In this document: piece after piece, positions 16,738 to 25,669 of the stretch
Layout: every line of letters begins with the position of its first letter
How positions within the stretch are numbered: position 1 is the stretch's first letter
Assembly: GCF_030150285.1 (NCBI RefSeq)
Contig: NZ_JASLGE010000071.1
Coordinates: forward strand, 1-64,000
DNA length: 64,000 bases
Reading direction: 5' to 3'
Source: Pseudomonas sp.
Lineage (GTDB): Bacteria > Pseudomonadota > Gammaproteobacteria > Pseudomonadales > Pseudomonadaceae
Made by a program: the position numbers and the translations under genes
Notes under the pieces: model-generated
The model's input: only the letters and a program-made list of their open reading frames with translations
Databases searched by the model: none
What the model was told of the DNA's origin: nothing

Positions 16738-17349
16738 ATGAATGAATCCCCCGAACGCGACGAACGTCACCAGGCGCGCATGCTGCGCAAAAAAGCCATC
16801 ATGGACGAACGCATTGCCAGTGCCCCCAATGAGTGCGGGCTGTTGTTGGTGTTGACCGGCAATGGCAAAGGTAAAAGCAGTTCGGCGTTTGGCATGCTGG
16901 CCCGCGCAATGGGCCACGGCATGCAATGCGGCGTGGTGCAATTTATCAAAGGGCGTAACAGCACGGGCGAAGAGCTGTTCTTCCGCCGTTTTCCCGAGCA
17001 GGTCCGCTTTCATGTGATGGGCGAGGGCTTTACCTGGGAAACCCAGGACCGCCAGCGTGATATCGCCGCGGCTGAAGCGGCATGGCAGGTGTCCCGTGAG
17101 ATGCTGCGTGACCCTTCTATCGGGCTGGTGGTGCTGGATGAGCTGAATATCGCGCTCAAGCACGGCTACCTCGACCTTGAGCAAGTGCTCACCGACCTGC
17201 AGGCTCGTCCTGCCATGCAGCATGTGCTCGTTACCGGGCGCGGAGCCAAACCTGAACTGATTGACCTGGCCGATACCGTGACGGAAATGGGCGTGGTCAA
17301 GCATGCCTTCCAGGCCGGGATCAAAGCCCAGATAGGCATCGAATTGTGA
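16738..17349 (+). CDS. cobO: Corrinoid adenosyltransferase CobO/BtuR
   Basis: Start at ATG 16738 after a GGAGAGCTGCC ribosome site, giving 203 aa. The P-loop GNGKGKSSSAFG (residues 41-52) and VVLDELNIALKHGYL, GRGAKPELIDLADTVTEM and VKHAFQAGIKAQIGIE near the C terminus are typical of CobO/BtuR. The enzyme transfers the 5'-deoxyadenosyl group of ATP to Co(I) corrinoids. First gene behind the cobalamin riboswitch; the next gene follows after 10 bp. Confidence 0.96.
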   Translation: MNESPERDERHQARMLRKKAIMDERIASAPNECGLLLVLTGNGKGKSSSAFGMLARAMGHGMQCGVVQFIKGRNSTGEELFFRRFPEQVRFHVMGEGFTWETQDRQRDIAAAEAAWQVSREMLRDPSIGLVVLDELNIALKHGYLDLEQVLTDLQARPAMQHVLVTGRGAKPELIDLADTVTEMGVVKHAFQAGIKAQIGIEL

Positions 17350-17359
17350 GTGTTCAAGC

Positions 17360-18673
17360 ATGAGAGAGTCGCGTCATTGCCCGGCGGTATTGATCGCCGC
17401 ACCGGCCTCCGGTCAGGGCAAGACCACCGTCACCGCTGCCCTGGCCCGATTGCACCGCAATCAGGGCCGCAAGGTGCGGGTGTTTAAATGCGGTCCGGAT
17501 TTTCTGGACCCCATGATCCTGGAGCGCGCCAGTGGTGCGCCCGTGTATCAAGTAGATTTGTGGATGGTGGGCGCGGATGAAAGCCGTCGTCTGCTGTGGG
17601 AAGCGGCCGGCGAAGCGGACCTGATCCTGATCGAAGGTGTGATGGGGCTGTTTGATGGCACGCCATCCAGCGCCGATTTGGCCCGCCACTTCGGTGTGCC
17701 GGTGCTGGGTGTGATTGACGGCACCGCCATGGCGCAAACCTTTGGCGCACTGGCCCTGGGGCTGGCGCGCTATCAGCCCGATCTGCCCTTTGCCGGCGTG
17801 CTGGCCAACCGGGTTGGCACGGTGCGGCACGCGCAATTGCTCGAAGGTAGCCTGACCGAAGGCTTGCGCTGGTACGGCGCGCTCTCCCGCGAGACGGGTA
17901 TCGAATTGCCGAGCCGGCACCTGGGGCTGGTGCAAGCCAGCGAGCTTAACGACCTGGATGTGCGCCTGGATGCGGCCGCACAAGCCCTGGCCAGCACCTG
18001 TGAAGTCGCGTTGCCGCCAGCCGTAGCGTTTGCGGCCCCTGAGCCGGTCGAGGTTGAGCCCTTGCTGGCGGGGGTACGCATTGCCGTGGCCCGCGATGAA
18101 GCCTTCGCGTTCACCTACGGCGCGAGCCTGGCTCTGTTGCGTGATATGGGGGCCGAGCTGCGGTTCTTTTCGCCGATTCGCGATGCGCAGATGCCCGAGG
18201 CCGACAGTCTGTACTTACCGGGCGGCTACCCGGAACTGCATCACCTTGAGTTGTCACGCAATAACTCGATGCTGGCTTCGATCCGTGCGCATCACGCGGC
18301 AGGCAAGCCGCTGCTGGCCGAGTGCGGCGGCATGTTGTACCTGCTTGATACCTTGACCGATGTGGACGGTCAGCGTGCCGAGCTGGTGGGGTTGCTGGCA
18401 GGTGAAGCGACTATGCAAAAGCGCCTGGCTGCACTGGCATTGCAGGCCGTAGACCTGCCTGAGGGGTTGCTGCGCGGTCACACCTACCATCATTCGCTGA
18501 CCCGCACTGAACTTCAGCCGATTGCGCGGGGTGTGAGCCCTAATGGCGGGCGCGGTGCCGAAGCGGTGTACCGCGACGGGCGGATGACCGCGTCTTATGT
18601 GCACTTTTACTTTCCGTCCAACCCCCAGGCCATTGCGGCATTGTTCGCACCGTGTGCTGTGAAGGTGCCATGA
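17360..18673 (+). CDS. cobB: Cobyrinic acid a,c-diamide synthase CobB/CbiA
   Basis: 437 aa. The N-terminal dethiobiotin-synthetase-like ATPase domain has the P-loop APASGQGKTTVTAAL and the segment FKCGPDFLDPM. The C-terminal triad glutamine amidotransferase domain has GGYPELH, ECGGMLYL (nucleophilic Cys) and a distal His in GHTYHHS. It amidates the a and c side chains of the corrin ring using glutamine and ATP. Its stop overlaps the bluB start (ATGA at 18670-18673). Confidence 0.95.
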   Translation: MRESRHCPAVLIAAPASGQGKTTVTAALARLHRNQGRKVRVFKCGPDFLDPMILERASGAPVYQVDLWMVGADESRRLLWEAAGEADLILIEGVMGLFDGTPSSADLARHFGVPVLGVIDGTAMAQTFGALALGLARYQPDLPFAGVLANRVGTVRHAQLLEGSLTEGLRWYGALSRETGIELPSRHLGLVQASELNDLDVRLDAAAQALASTCEVALPPAVAFAAPEPVEVEPLLAGVRIAVARDEAFAFTYGASLALLRDMGAELRFFSPIRDAQMPEADSLYLPGGYPELHHLELSRNNSMLASIRAHHAAGKPLLAECGGMLYLLDTLTDVDGQRAELVGLLAGEATMQKRLAALALQAVDLPEGLLRGHTYHHSLTRTELQPIARGVSPNGGRGAEAVYRDGRMTASYVHFYFPSNPQAIAALFAPCAVKVP

Positions 18674-19320
18674 ACCACAACGCGTTCAGCCCTGAAGATA
18701 GGGCGGCAGTTTACCGGGCCATTGCCGAGCGCCGCGACATGCGCCATTTCAGTGGTGGCACGGTGGCCCCTGAATTGCTGTCGCGCCTGCTTGAAGCCGC
18801 GCATCAGGCTCCCAGTGTGGGGTTGATGCAGCCGTGGCGGTTTATTCGCATTACCGACCGGGCCTTGCGCGGGCAGATTCAAGGGCTGGTGGAAGAAGAG
18901 CGGGTGCGCACCGCCGATGCGTTGGGCGAGCGTTCCGATCAATTCATGACCCTCAAAGTCGAAGGCATCAACGACTGCGCCGAAGTGCTGGTGGCGGCGC
19001 TGATGGACGACCGCGAAAAGCATATCTTTGGTCGCCGCACCTTGCCGGAAATGGACATGGCCTCGTTGTCGTGTGCCATCCAGAACCTGTGGCTGGCCGC
19101 CCGCGTCGAGGGGCTGGGTATGGGTTGGGTGTCATTGTTCGAGCCGCAGGCGCTGGCGGATCTGCTGGGGTTGCCTGCCGGGGCCAAACCTTTGGCGGTG
19201 CTGTGCCTGGGCCCGGTCGATGCGTTTTATCCGGCACCGATGCTGGTGCTCGAAGGGTGGGCTCAGGCGCGTCCGCTGAATGAATTGGTTTACGAAAATT
19301 ATTGGGGAGTGCGTCCATGA
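18670..19320 (+). CDS. bluB: 5,6-dimethylbenzimidazole synthase BluB
   Basis: ATG 18670 gives 216 aa. A nitroreductase-fold flavoprotein with ERRDMRHFSGG at the N terminus, EAAHQAPSVGLMQPWRFI, and GLGMGWVSLFEP in the C-terminal part, all BluB hallmarks. It oxygen-dependently fragments FMNH2 to dimethylbenzimidazole, the lower ligand of B12. Its presence says this organism can make its own lower ligand aerobically. Overlaps cobB and cobD by 4 bp each. Confidence 0.94.
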   Translation: MNHNAFSPEDRAAVYRAIAERRDMRHFSGGTVAPELLSRLLEAAHQAPSVGLMQPWRFIRITDRALRGQIQGLVEEERVRTADALGERSDQFMTLKVEGINDCAEVLVAALMDDREKHIFGRRTLPEMDMASLSCAIQNLWLAARVEGLGMGWVSLFEPQALADLLGLPAGAKPLAVLCLGPVDAFYPAPMLVLEGWAQARPLNELVYENYWGVRP

Positions 19321-20225
19321 GTGTGGCCTTGCTGTGCGTCGCCGGGGTGGCGCTTGATGCGCTGTTCGGTGAGCCCAAGCGCTGGCATCCGCTGGTTGCG
19401 TTCGGCCGTATGGCTGATCGTATCGAGCAACGTTTCAATTCCGGCGGCCGCGGCTGGCGCAGCCACGGGGTCACGGCCTGGGTGTTGGCCGTCATCCCGC
19501 TGACCCTTCTGGCCACGGCCCTGTCGTGGTTGCCTTATATTGGCTGGTGGGTGGACATTCTGGCGCTGTATTGCGCGCTGGGCATGCGCAGCCTGGGCGA
19601 ACACGTGCAGCCAGTTGCGCAAGCCTTGCGCGCCAATGACCTGGATGAGGCCCGTACCCGAGTCGGGTATTTGGTGAGCCGCCAGACCAGCGAGCTGGAC
19701 GCCACCGAAGTGGCGCGTGCGGCCACGGAATCTGTGCTGGAAAACGGCAGTGACGCGGTGTTTGCGGCGCTGTTCTGGTTTGCAGTGGCGGGCGCACCGG
19801 GGGTGGTGCTCTATCGTTTGAGCAATACCCTGGATGCCATGTGGGGCTATCGCAATGAGCGTTTCGAGCGCTTTGGCTGGGCCGCCGCCCGCATCGACGA
19901 TGTACTTAACTATATTCCTGCCCGCCTGGTCGCGTTGACCTACGCCGTACTGGGTAAAACCCGGCTTGCCATGCGCTGCTGGCGTCAGCAGGCCCCGCAA
20001 TGGGACAGCCCTAATGCGGGGCCGGTCATGGCCGCTGGTGCCGGTGCGCTGGGTGTGGAGTTGGGGGGCGCGGCGATTTACCACGGCCAATTGCATGAGC
20101 GTCCGACATTGGGCGAAGGCGTGCCGGCCGATGCCGACTCAATTGATCGGGGTTGGGAGTTGGTGCGGCGTGGTGTGTGGCTGTGGTTATTGATCCTGTG
20201 CGTGGGGGGTGAGTTTTATGCTTGA
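19317..20225 (+). CDS. cobD: Adenosylcobinamide-phosphate synthase CobD/CbiB
   Basis: 302 aa from ATG 19317, which overlaps the bluB stop; an upstream TTG is less likely. A polytopic inner-membrane protein with DALFGEPKRWHPLVAFG near the start, RVGYLVSRQTSELD, ESVLENGSDAVFAALFWF and NTLDAMWGYRNERFERFGW, the CbiB/CobD signatures. It attaches the aminopropanol (phosphate) arm to adenosylcobyric acid. The next gene supplies the arm. Confidence 0.94.
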   Translation: MSVALLCVAGVALDALFGEPKRWHPLVAFGRMADRIEQRFNSGGRGWRSHGVTAWVLAVIPLTLLATALSWLPYIGWWVDILALYCALGMRSLGEHVQPVAQALRANDLDEARTRVGYLVSRQTSELDATEVARAATESVLENGSDAVFAALFWFAVAGAPGVVLYRLSNTLDAMWGYRNERFERFGWAAARIDDVLNYIPARLVALTYAVLGKTRLAMRCWRQQAPQWDSPNAGPVMAAGAGALGVELGGAAIYHGQLHERPTLGEGVPADADSIDRGWELVRRGVWLWLLILCVGGEFYA

Positions 20226-21210
20226 ACACGGCGGACGCTTGCGTCAGGCGGCTGCGCATTACGGTATTGCCCAAGCGCAGTGGCTGGACTTGTCCACGGG
20301 CCTTGCGCCCTGGCCCTTTGCAATTGCTGCGGTGCCCGAGCGGGCCTGGGCGCGCTTGCCCGAGGCCGATGACGGCCTGGAGCAGGCAGCCAGCGGCTAT
20401 TACGGGGCTCCGAGTGTGCTGGCGGTGCCTGGCTCGCAGTGTGCGATCCAGTTGCTCCCGCGTTTACGGCGTCAGGGCAAGGTAGGCGTGCTGTCGCCGT
20501 GTTACGCCGAGCACGCCGAGGCATGGCGGCGCAGTGGCCATATCGTGCGTGAAATGCTCGATCAGGAAATCGATTTCTATCTCGACTCGCTGGATGTGCT
20601 GGTGGTGGTCAACCCCAATAATCCCACGGGTTTGAAGCTGACACCCGAGCGCCTGCTGGAGTGGCATGCTCGACTGGCACAGCGCGGAGGCTGGCTGGTG
20701 GTGGACGAAGCCTTTATGGACAACACCCCTGAGCAGAGCCTGGCCGCCCAAAGCCAGCGTACCGGGCTGATTGTGCTGCGCTCCTTCGGTAAATTTTTTG
20801 GCCTGGCGGGCGTGCGTCTGGGTTTTGTACTGTCTGAGCCCAAGCTGCTCAGGTTGCTGGCCGAACAAGTCGGACCCTGGGCGGTCAGCGGGCCGACCCG
20901 GGTGGTGGGCCAGGCGTGCCTGCTCGACACACACGCTCACGCCCGCCAGCGTGAGCGCAGTGACCTGGCCAGCGCACGGCTGGAGCGCTTGCTGCATCAG
21001 CATGGCTTGGCCCCTCAGGGCGGTTGCGCGTTGTTCCAATGGCTCATCACGCCCCAGGCCGAGCGGCTTTACGAATTTATGGCGCAGCGCGCGATTCTGC
21101 TGCGCCTGTTTACCCACAACAGCAGCGTGCGGTTCGGCTTGCCCGCCGACGAAGCCGACTGGCAGCGGCTTGAAAGCGCGTTGCTGGCCTTTACCCAGGA
21201 AATTTCATGA
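20218..21210 (+). CDS. cobC: Threonine-phosphate decarboxylase CobC (CobD of Salmonella)
   Basis: 330 aa from ATG 20218, with a good GGGGGGTGAG ribosome site inside the end of cobD. A PLP enzyme of the aspartate aminotransferase fold: VVVNPNNPTGLKL, WLVVDEAFMDN and VLRSFGKFFGLAGVRLGF, where Lys in SFGKFF forms the PLP aldimine. It decarboxylates L-threonine O-3-phosphate to aminopropanol phosphate for the nucleotide-loop arm. The name cobC is shared with the phosphatase gene downstream in other naming schemes; these are two different enzymes. Confidence 0.92.
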   Translation: MLEHGGRLRQAAAHYGIAQAQWLDLSTGLAPWPFAIAAVPERAWARLPEADDGLEQAASGYYGAPSVLAVPGSQCAIQLLPRLRRQGKVGVLSPCYAEHAEAWRRSGHIVREMLDQEIDFYLDSLDVLVVVNPNNPTGLKLTPERLLEWHARLAQRGGWLVVDEAFMDNTPEQSLAAQSQRTGLIVLRSFGKFFGLAGVRLGFVLSEPKLLRLLAEQVGPWAVSGPTRVVGQACLLDTHAHARQRERSDLASARLERLLHQHGLAPQGGCALFQWLITPQAERLYEFMAQRAILLRLFTHNSSVRFGLPADEADWQRLESALLAFTQEIS

Positions 21211-22658
21211 GCACATTGATGGTGCAGGGCACCACGTCCGATGCCGGTAAGAGCACGCTGGTGACGGCGCTGTGCCGCTGGCTGCTTCGCGAAGGCGTGT
21301 CGGTGGTGCCCTTCAAACCGCAGAACATGGCGCTTAACAGTGCGGTGACGGCGCAAGGCGGCGAGATTGGTCGTGCCCAGGCCGTGCAGGCCCAGGCGGC
21401 CGGGCTACAGCCTCATACCGACATGAACCCGGTGTTGCTTAAACCCAACAGCGATACGGGCGCGCAGGTAATCATTCATGGGCGGGCGGTCACCACCATG
21501 AACGCGGTGGCGTACCACGATTACAAGGCCATCGCCCTGCAGGCCGTGCTGGCGTCGCATCAACGTTTGAGTGCCGCGTACCCGGTGGTGGTGGTCGAAG
21601 GGGCGGGCTCGCCCGCCGAGATCAACCTGCGCGCCGGGGATATTGCCAACATGGGCTTTGCCGAAGCGGTGGATTGCCCGGTGGTGCTGATTGCCGACAT
21701 CAATCGCGGCGGTGTCTTCGCGCATTTGGTGGGCACCCTGGAATTGCTCTCCGAGACAGAGCAAGCGCGGGTCAAGGGCTTTATCATCAACCGTTTTCGC
21801 GGTGACATTGCCTTGCTGCAACCGGGGCTCGACTGGCTGGAAAAACGCACCGGCAAGCCGGTGATCGGCGTTCTGCCTTATGTGATGGACTTGCACCTTG
21901 AAGCCGAGGACGGCCTTGATCAACGGCAGACCGAGAAGGCCGACCAGGTGCTCAGCGTGGTGGTGCCGGTGCTGCCGCGCATCAGCAACCATACCGACTT
22001 CGACCCGTTGCGCCTGCACCCGCAGGTGGCCTTGCAGTTCGTAGGGCCGGGCCAGCCCATTCCGCCGTCTGACCTGATTATTTTGCCGGGCTCCAAAAGT
22101 GTGCGCAGCGACCTGGCCTACTTGCGCGCCAACGGCTGGGACACGGCCATCAGCCGTCACCTGCGTTACGGTGGCAAAGTGCTGGGTATTTGTGGCGGTT
22201 TGCAAATGCTGGGCGAACAGGTCCATGACCCGCTGGGGCTTGAAGGAGCGCCGGGTTCCAGTGACGGTTTGGGTCTGCTGGCGTTCAGCACTCAATTGGA
22301 AGCCGAGAAGCAGTTGCGCAATGTGCGGGGGCATTTAAGCCTCGAAAACGCCGAAGTCAGTGGCTATGAAATCCACGCTGGCGTGACCACAGGCGCGGCG
22401 CTTGAGCGGGCGGCCGTGCACTTGGACGATGGCCGCTGTGACGGTGCGCAGAGTGCTGACGGGCAAATACTGGGCACCTACCTGCACGGGCTGTTCGAGT
22501 CCCCGGCGGCGTGCAGTGCCTTATTGCGCTGGGCCGGGTTGCAGGATGTGCAAGCGGTGGACTATCACGCCCTGCGCGAGCGCGATATCGAGCGTTTGGC
22601 GGACCTGGTGGAGAACCACCTGGACACCGACCTGCTTCGGCAACTGTGCAGGATCTAA
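21207..22658 (+). CDS. cobQ: Cobyric acid synthase CobQ
   Basis: 483 aa. The N-terminal ATPase domain has QGTTSDAGKSTLVTALCRWL, then FKPQNMALNSAVT. The C-terminal glutamine amidotransferase domain has ILPGSKSVRSDLAYLR, LGICGGLQMLG (nucleophilic Cys) and GTYLHGLFES (His). It amidates side chains b, d, e and g of adenosylcobyrinic acid a,c-diamide. It overlaps the preceding decarboxylase gene by 4 bp. A REP palindrome separates it from cobU. Confidence 0.96.
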   Translation: MSTLMVQGTTSDAGKSTLVTALCRWLLREGVSVVPFKPQNMALNSAVTAQGGEIGRAQAVQAQAAGLQPHTDMNPVLLKPNSDTGAQVIIHGRAVTTMNAVAYHDYKAIALQAVLASHQRLSAAYPVVVVEGAGSPAEINLRAGDIANMGFAEAVDCPVVLIADINRGGVFAHLVGTLELLSETEQARVKGFIINRFRGDIALLQPGLDWLEKRTGKPVIGVLPYVMDLHLEAEDGLDQRQTEKADQVLSVVVPVLPRISNHTDFDPLRLHPQVALQFVGPGQPIPPSDLIILPGSKSVRSDLAYLRANGWDTAISRHLRYGGKVLGICGGLQMLGEQVHDPLGLEGAPGSSDGLGLLAFSTQLEAEKQLRNVRGHLSLENAEVSGYEIHAGVTTGAALERAAVHLDDGRCDGAQSADGQILGTYLHGLFESPAACSALLRWAGLQDVQAVDYHALRERDIERLADLVENHLDTDLLRQLCRI

Positions 22659-22660
22659 AT

Positions 22661-22689
22661 CTGTAGGCGCGAGCGTGCTCGCCTACAGG
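22661..22689. repeat. Single REP palindrome between cobQ and cobU
   Basis: CTGTAGGCGCGAGCGTGCTCGCCTACAG forms a compact hairpin of the same REP family as the elements at 0.4, 46.7, 54.07, 55.3 and 58.0 kb. It lies between two genes of one operon and could affect mRNA stability or polarity. Confidence 0.8.
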
Positions 22690-22720
22690 AGTAAACACCG
22701 TCTTCTAGAGGTTTATTGGC

Positions 22721-23239
22721 ATGCAGCAATTGATTTTGGGGGGCGCGCGTTCCGGTAAAAGCCGCTTGGCCGAAACCCTGGCGGCCGAATCGGGCCGGGC
22801 CGTGACCTACATTGCCACCAGCCAGCCGCTGGATGGCGAAATGAATGAGCGCCTGCGCCTTCATCGTGAGCGTCGCCCCCAGCACTGGGGGTTGATTGAA
22901 GAGCCGATTGAACTGGCCCGGGTGTTGCGCGACCACGCCCGGCCCGACACGTTTGTGCTGGTGGACTGCCTGACGCTGTGGCTGACCAACCTGCTGATGC
23001 TGGAAGACCCGCAGCGCCTGATTGCTGAACGCGATGCGCTGCTTCAGTGCCTGGCTGAACTGCCGGGCGATATCGTTTTTGTCAGCAACGAGACCGGAAT
23101 GGGTGTCGTGCCGCTGGGCGAATTGACTCGCCGTTATGTCGATGAAGCCGGTTGGTTGCATCAAGCCCTGGCCGAGCGTTGTCAGCGAGTCGTGTTGACC
23201 GTGGCAGGCCTGCCCCTGACGTTGAAAGGATCTGCATGA
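22721..23239 (+). CDS. cobU: Bifunctional adenosylcobinamide kinase/guanylyltransferase CobU
   Basis: 172 aa. P-loop GGARSGKSR at residues 7-15; the HRERRPQHW segment (His48) is in the region that carries the GMP-accepting histidine; LVDCLTLWLTNLL, VSNETGMGVVP and YVDEAGWLHQAL complete the family pattern. It phosphorylates adenosylcobinamide and activates it with GTP to AdoCbi-GDP. The stop codon overlaps the start of cobT. Confidence 0.95.
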   Translation: MQQLILGGARSGKSRLAETLAAESGRAVTYIATSQPLDGEMNERLRLHRERRPQHWGLIEEPIELARVLRDHARPDTFVLVDCLTLWLTNLLMLEDPQRLIAERDALLQCLAELPGDIVFVSNETGMGVVPLGELTRRYVDEAGWLHQALAERCQRVVLTVAGLPLTLKGSA

Positions 23240-24294
23240 TGAGTACCCCATGGTGGTTGGCGCTGTGTAAACCGTCTGACCTTGAGGTCTTGGCGGCGGC
23301 CGATGCCCGCCAGCAACAACTGACCAAGCCGGCCGGTTCGCTGGGCCGGCTGGAGGCGCTGGCGGTGCAACTGGCCGGTTTGCAGGGGCGGCTCAAGCCC
23401 CGTGCTGATCACGTCACCATTGCCATTTTCGCCGGTGATCACGGTGTGGTCGCGGAAGGTGTCTCGGCTTATCCGCAAGCCGTTACCGGGCAGATGCTGC
23501 ATAACTTTGTGAACGGCGGCGCGGCAATCAGCGTACTGGCCCGTCAATTGGGCGCGCAACTGGACGTGGTGGACCTGGGCACCGTTACGCCCATGCTTGA
23601 CCTGGCGGGTGTGCGGCATTTGCAACTGGGTGCTGGAACGGCCAATTTTGCGACCGGGCCTGCCATGTCTGACGCTCAGGGCCTAAAAGCCCTTCAGGCC
23701 GGGCGTGACTGCGTGGTGCGAGCGCGGGCGGCGGGCAGTGAACTGTTTATTGGCGGCGAAATGGGCATCGGCAACACCGCGTCGGCCAGTGCCGTGGCCA
23801 GTGCCTTGCTGGGTTGCCCGGCCTCGGCGTTAACCGGGCCGGGCACCGGGCTGGACGCGGCGGGCGTCAGCCACAAGGCGCAGGTGATTGAGCGAGCTCT
23901 GGCATTCCACGCCGGCTACCTGGATGACCCGTTGCAAACGCTGTTTCGCCTGGGCGGTTTTGAGATTGCTGCGCTGGCGGGCGCGTATGTGGCGTGTGCG
24001 CAAGAAGGCGTGGTGGCGCTGGTTGACGGGTTTATCTGCACGGTCGCGGCCATGGTGGCTGTGCGCTTGAACCCGGGCTGCCGCGAGTGGCTGGTGTTTG
24101 GTCATCGCGGAGCCGAGCTTGGGCATCGCCGCGTGCTGGACAGTTTGCAGGCGCAGCCGTTGCTCGATCTGGAGTTGCGCCTGGGTGAAGGCAGTGGTGC
24201 TGCGCTGGCGGTGCCGCTGGTGCGCCTGGCGTGTGAGCTGCACGGTCAGATGGCCACGTTTGCGGAGGCCGCCGTGGCGGATCGTCCGGCATGA
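23236..24294 (+). CDS. cobT: Nicotinate-nucleotide-dimethylbenzimidazole phosphoribosyltransferase CobT
   Basis: 352 aa from ATG 23236 (ATG 23239 is equally possible). Conserved blocks: QQQLTKPAGSLGRLEALAVQLAG, IFAGDHGVVAEGVSAYPQAVT, NFVNGGAAISVLA, GGEMGIGNTASASA and FGHRGAELGHRR with LRLGEGSGAALA, which contains the catalytic Glu region. It makes alpha-ribazole phosphate from dimethylbenzimidazole (the BluB product) and NaMN. It overlaps cobU and the phosphatase gene. Confidence 0.96.
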   Translation: MMSTPWWLALCKPSDLEVLAAADARQQQLTKPAGSLGRLEALAVQLAGLQGRLKPRADHVTIAIFAGDHGVVAEGVSAYPQAVTGQMLHNFVNGGAAISVLARQLGAQLDVVDLGTVTPMLDLAGVRHLQLGAGTANFATGPAMSDAQGLKALQAGRDCVVRARAAGSELFIGGEMGIGNTASASAVASALLGCPASALTGPGTGLDAAGVSHKAQVIERALAFHAGYLDDPLQTLFRLGGFEIAALAGAYVACAQEGVVALVDGFICTVAAMVAVRLNPGCREWLVFGHRGAELGHRRVLDSLQAQPLLDLELRLGEGSGAALAVPLVRLACELHGQMATFAEAAVADRPA

Positions 24295-24866
24295 CGGTGC
24301 ACCTTGACCTGTTGCGTCATGGTGAAACCGAGTTGGGCGGCGGTTTGCGGGGCAGCCTTGACGATGCATTGACCGAATTGGGGTGGGCGCAGATGCGCGA
24401 AGCGGTCAAGGATGGCGGCCCCTGGGACCGTATCGTCAGCTCACCGTTGCAGCGCTGCGCAGCGTTTGCCCGCGAGTTGGGCGACGCGCTGAAGCTGTCG
24501 GTGCAGTTCGAAAAGGGGCTGCAAGAGTTGCATTTTGGGGCCTGGGAAGGGCGCAGCGCCGCCGAGTTGATGGAAACCGATGCTGACGCGCTCGGGCAGT
24601 TCTGGGCGGACCCTTATAGTTTTACCCCGCCGCAGGGCGAGCCCGTGGCGGCATTTTCCGCGCGGGTGTTGGCATCGGTTACCCGGTTGCAGCAGGCCCA
24701 TTCAGGTGAGCGCGTGCTGGTGGTGTGTCACGGCGGCGTCATGAAGCTGCTGCTGGCGCAGGCCCGAGGGTTGCCGCGAGAGCAACTGCTGCAGGTGACG
24801 GTGGCCAATGGCGCGCTGTTTTCACTGCAGGTCGCGGCGGGCGGTGTGTTGAGCGAGGAGGGCTGA
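24291..24866 (+). CDS. cobC: Alpha-ribazole phosphatase CobC (histidine phosphatase family)
   Basis: 191 aa. The N terminus LDLLRHGETELGG holds the phosphatase RHG motif (His10). VSSPLQRCAAFA, ELHFGAWEGRSAAEL and VLVVCHGGVMKLLLA (second His) complete the histidine phosphatase pattern. In the cob context it removes the phosphate of alpha-ribazole 5'-phosphate or adenosylcobalamin phosphate. Overlaps cobT by 4 bp and is followed immediately by cobS. Confidence 0.9.
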   Translation: MTVHLDLLRHGETELGGGLRGSLDDALTELGWAQMREAVKDGGPWDRIVSSPLQRCAAFARELGDALKLSVQFEKGLQELHFGAWEGRSAAELMETDADALGQFWADPYSFTPPQGEPVAAFSARVLASVTRLQQAHSGERVLVVCHGGVMKLLLAQARGLPREQLLQVTVANGALFSLQVAAGGVLSEEG

Positions 24867-24868
24867 GC

Positions 24869-25600
24869 ATGTTGCCATTCTGGATCGCCCTGCAGTTTTT
24901 AAGCAGTTTGCCGATTCGTTTGCCGGGCATGCCGCAGCCTCAGGAATTGGGGCGCTCGTTGCTGTTTTACCCGCTGGTGGGGCTGCTGTTCGGTGTCTTG
25001 TTATGGGGGCTGAACGCGCTACTGGCGGGCGCACCGCTGATGCTACAGGCCGCCTTGCTGTTGAGCGCCTGGGTGTTCCTCAGCGGCGGTCTGCACCTGG
25101 ATGGCCTGGCAGATAGCGCCGATGCCTGGTTGGGTGGCTTTGGTGATCGCGAACGAACCCTGACCATCATGAAAGACCCGCGCAGCGGGCCGATTGCGGT
25201 GGTTGTACTGGTATTGGTGCTGCTGCTCAAATTCTGCGCGCTGCTGGCGTTGATCGAACACTCGCGCGGTGCCGTTTTGCTGATTGTGCCGCTGATCGGG
25301 CGCAGTGCCTTGCTCGGTGTGTTCCTTACCACGCCTTATGTCCGCGCTGGCGGCTTGGGTCAGGCCCTGGCGGATCATCTGCCGCGCCGTGCGGGGTGGT
25401 GGGTGCTAGCGCTCAGCGCCGTGGCCTGTGTCGGCTTGGCGGGTGTGCCCGGCCTTTGGGCGGTGGGGCTGGCAGTGGCCGGGTTTGTGTGGCTGCGTCA
25501 GGTGATGATGCGGCGCTTGGGTGGCACCACGGGTGATACGGCTGGCGCGTTGCTGGAACTGCTGGAAGTGCTGATGCTGGTAGGGTTGGCGTTGATTTGA
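24869..25600 (+). CDS. cobS: Adenosylcobinamide-GDP ribazoletransferase CobS
   Basis: 243 aa from ATG 24869 after GAGGAGGGCTGAGC, which serves as ribosome site overlapping the previous stop. A polytopic membrane protein with LQFLSSLPIRLPG at the start, FLSGGLHLDGLADSADAWLGG with metal-binding Asp residues, TIMKDPRSGPIAVV and GGTTGDTAGALLELLE. It joins AdoCbi-GDP and alpha-ribazole to complete cobalamin. Last gene of the riboswitch-controlled operon. Confidence 0.95.
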   Translation: MLPFWIALQFLSSLPIRLPGMPQPQELGRSLLFYPLVGLLFGVLLWGLNALLAGAPLMLQAALLLSAWVFLSGGLHLDGLADSADAWLGGFGDRERTLTIMKDPRSGPIAVVVLVLVLLLKFCALLALIEHSRGAVLLIVPLIGRSALLGVFLTTPYVRAGGLGQALADHLPRRAGWWVLALSAVACVGLAGVPGLWAVGLAVAGFVWLRQVMMRRLGGTTGDTAGALLELLEVLMLVGLALI

Positions 25601-25652
25601 GGGGCGTCGTAGGCGTTAGCGGCCTTTTTAAACCTTGATTCTGTTTTATTGC

Positions 25653-25664
25653 GGGTATATACAT
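25653..25664. promoter_or_regulatory. Putative MarR operator half-match upstream of the marR gene
   Basis: GGGTATATACAT matches ten of twelve bases of the perfect palindrome GGGTATATACCC found before the next gene. It lies 6 bases before the regulator start codon, a position suited to autorepression. Confidence 0.5.
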
Positions 25665-25669
25665 ACATA

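Noticed and set aside
16540..17361. Minus-strand frame of about 270 codons across the riboswitch tail and cobO
   Set aside because: It would run through the B12 riboswitch and antisense to cobO; not credible.
21405..22334. Minus-strand frame of about 310 codons opposite cobQ
   Set aside because: Antisense to the conserved CobQ domains; no start signal.
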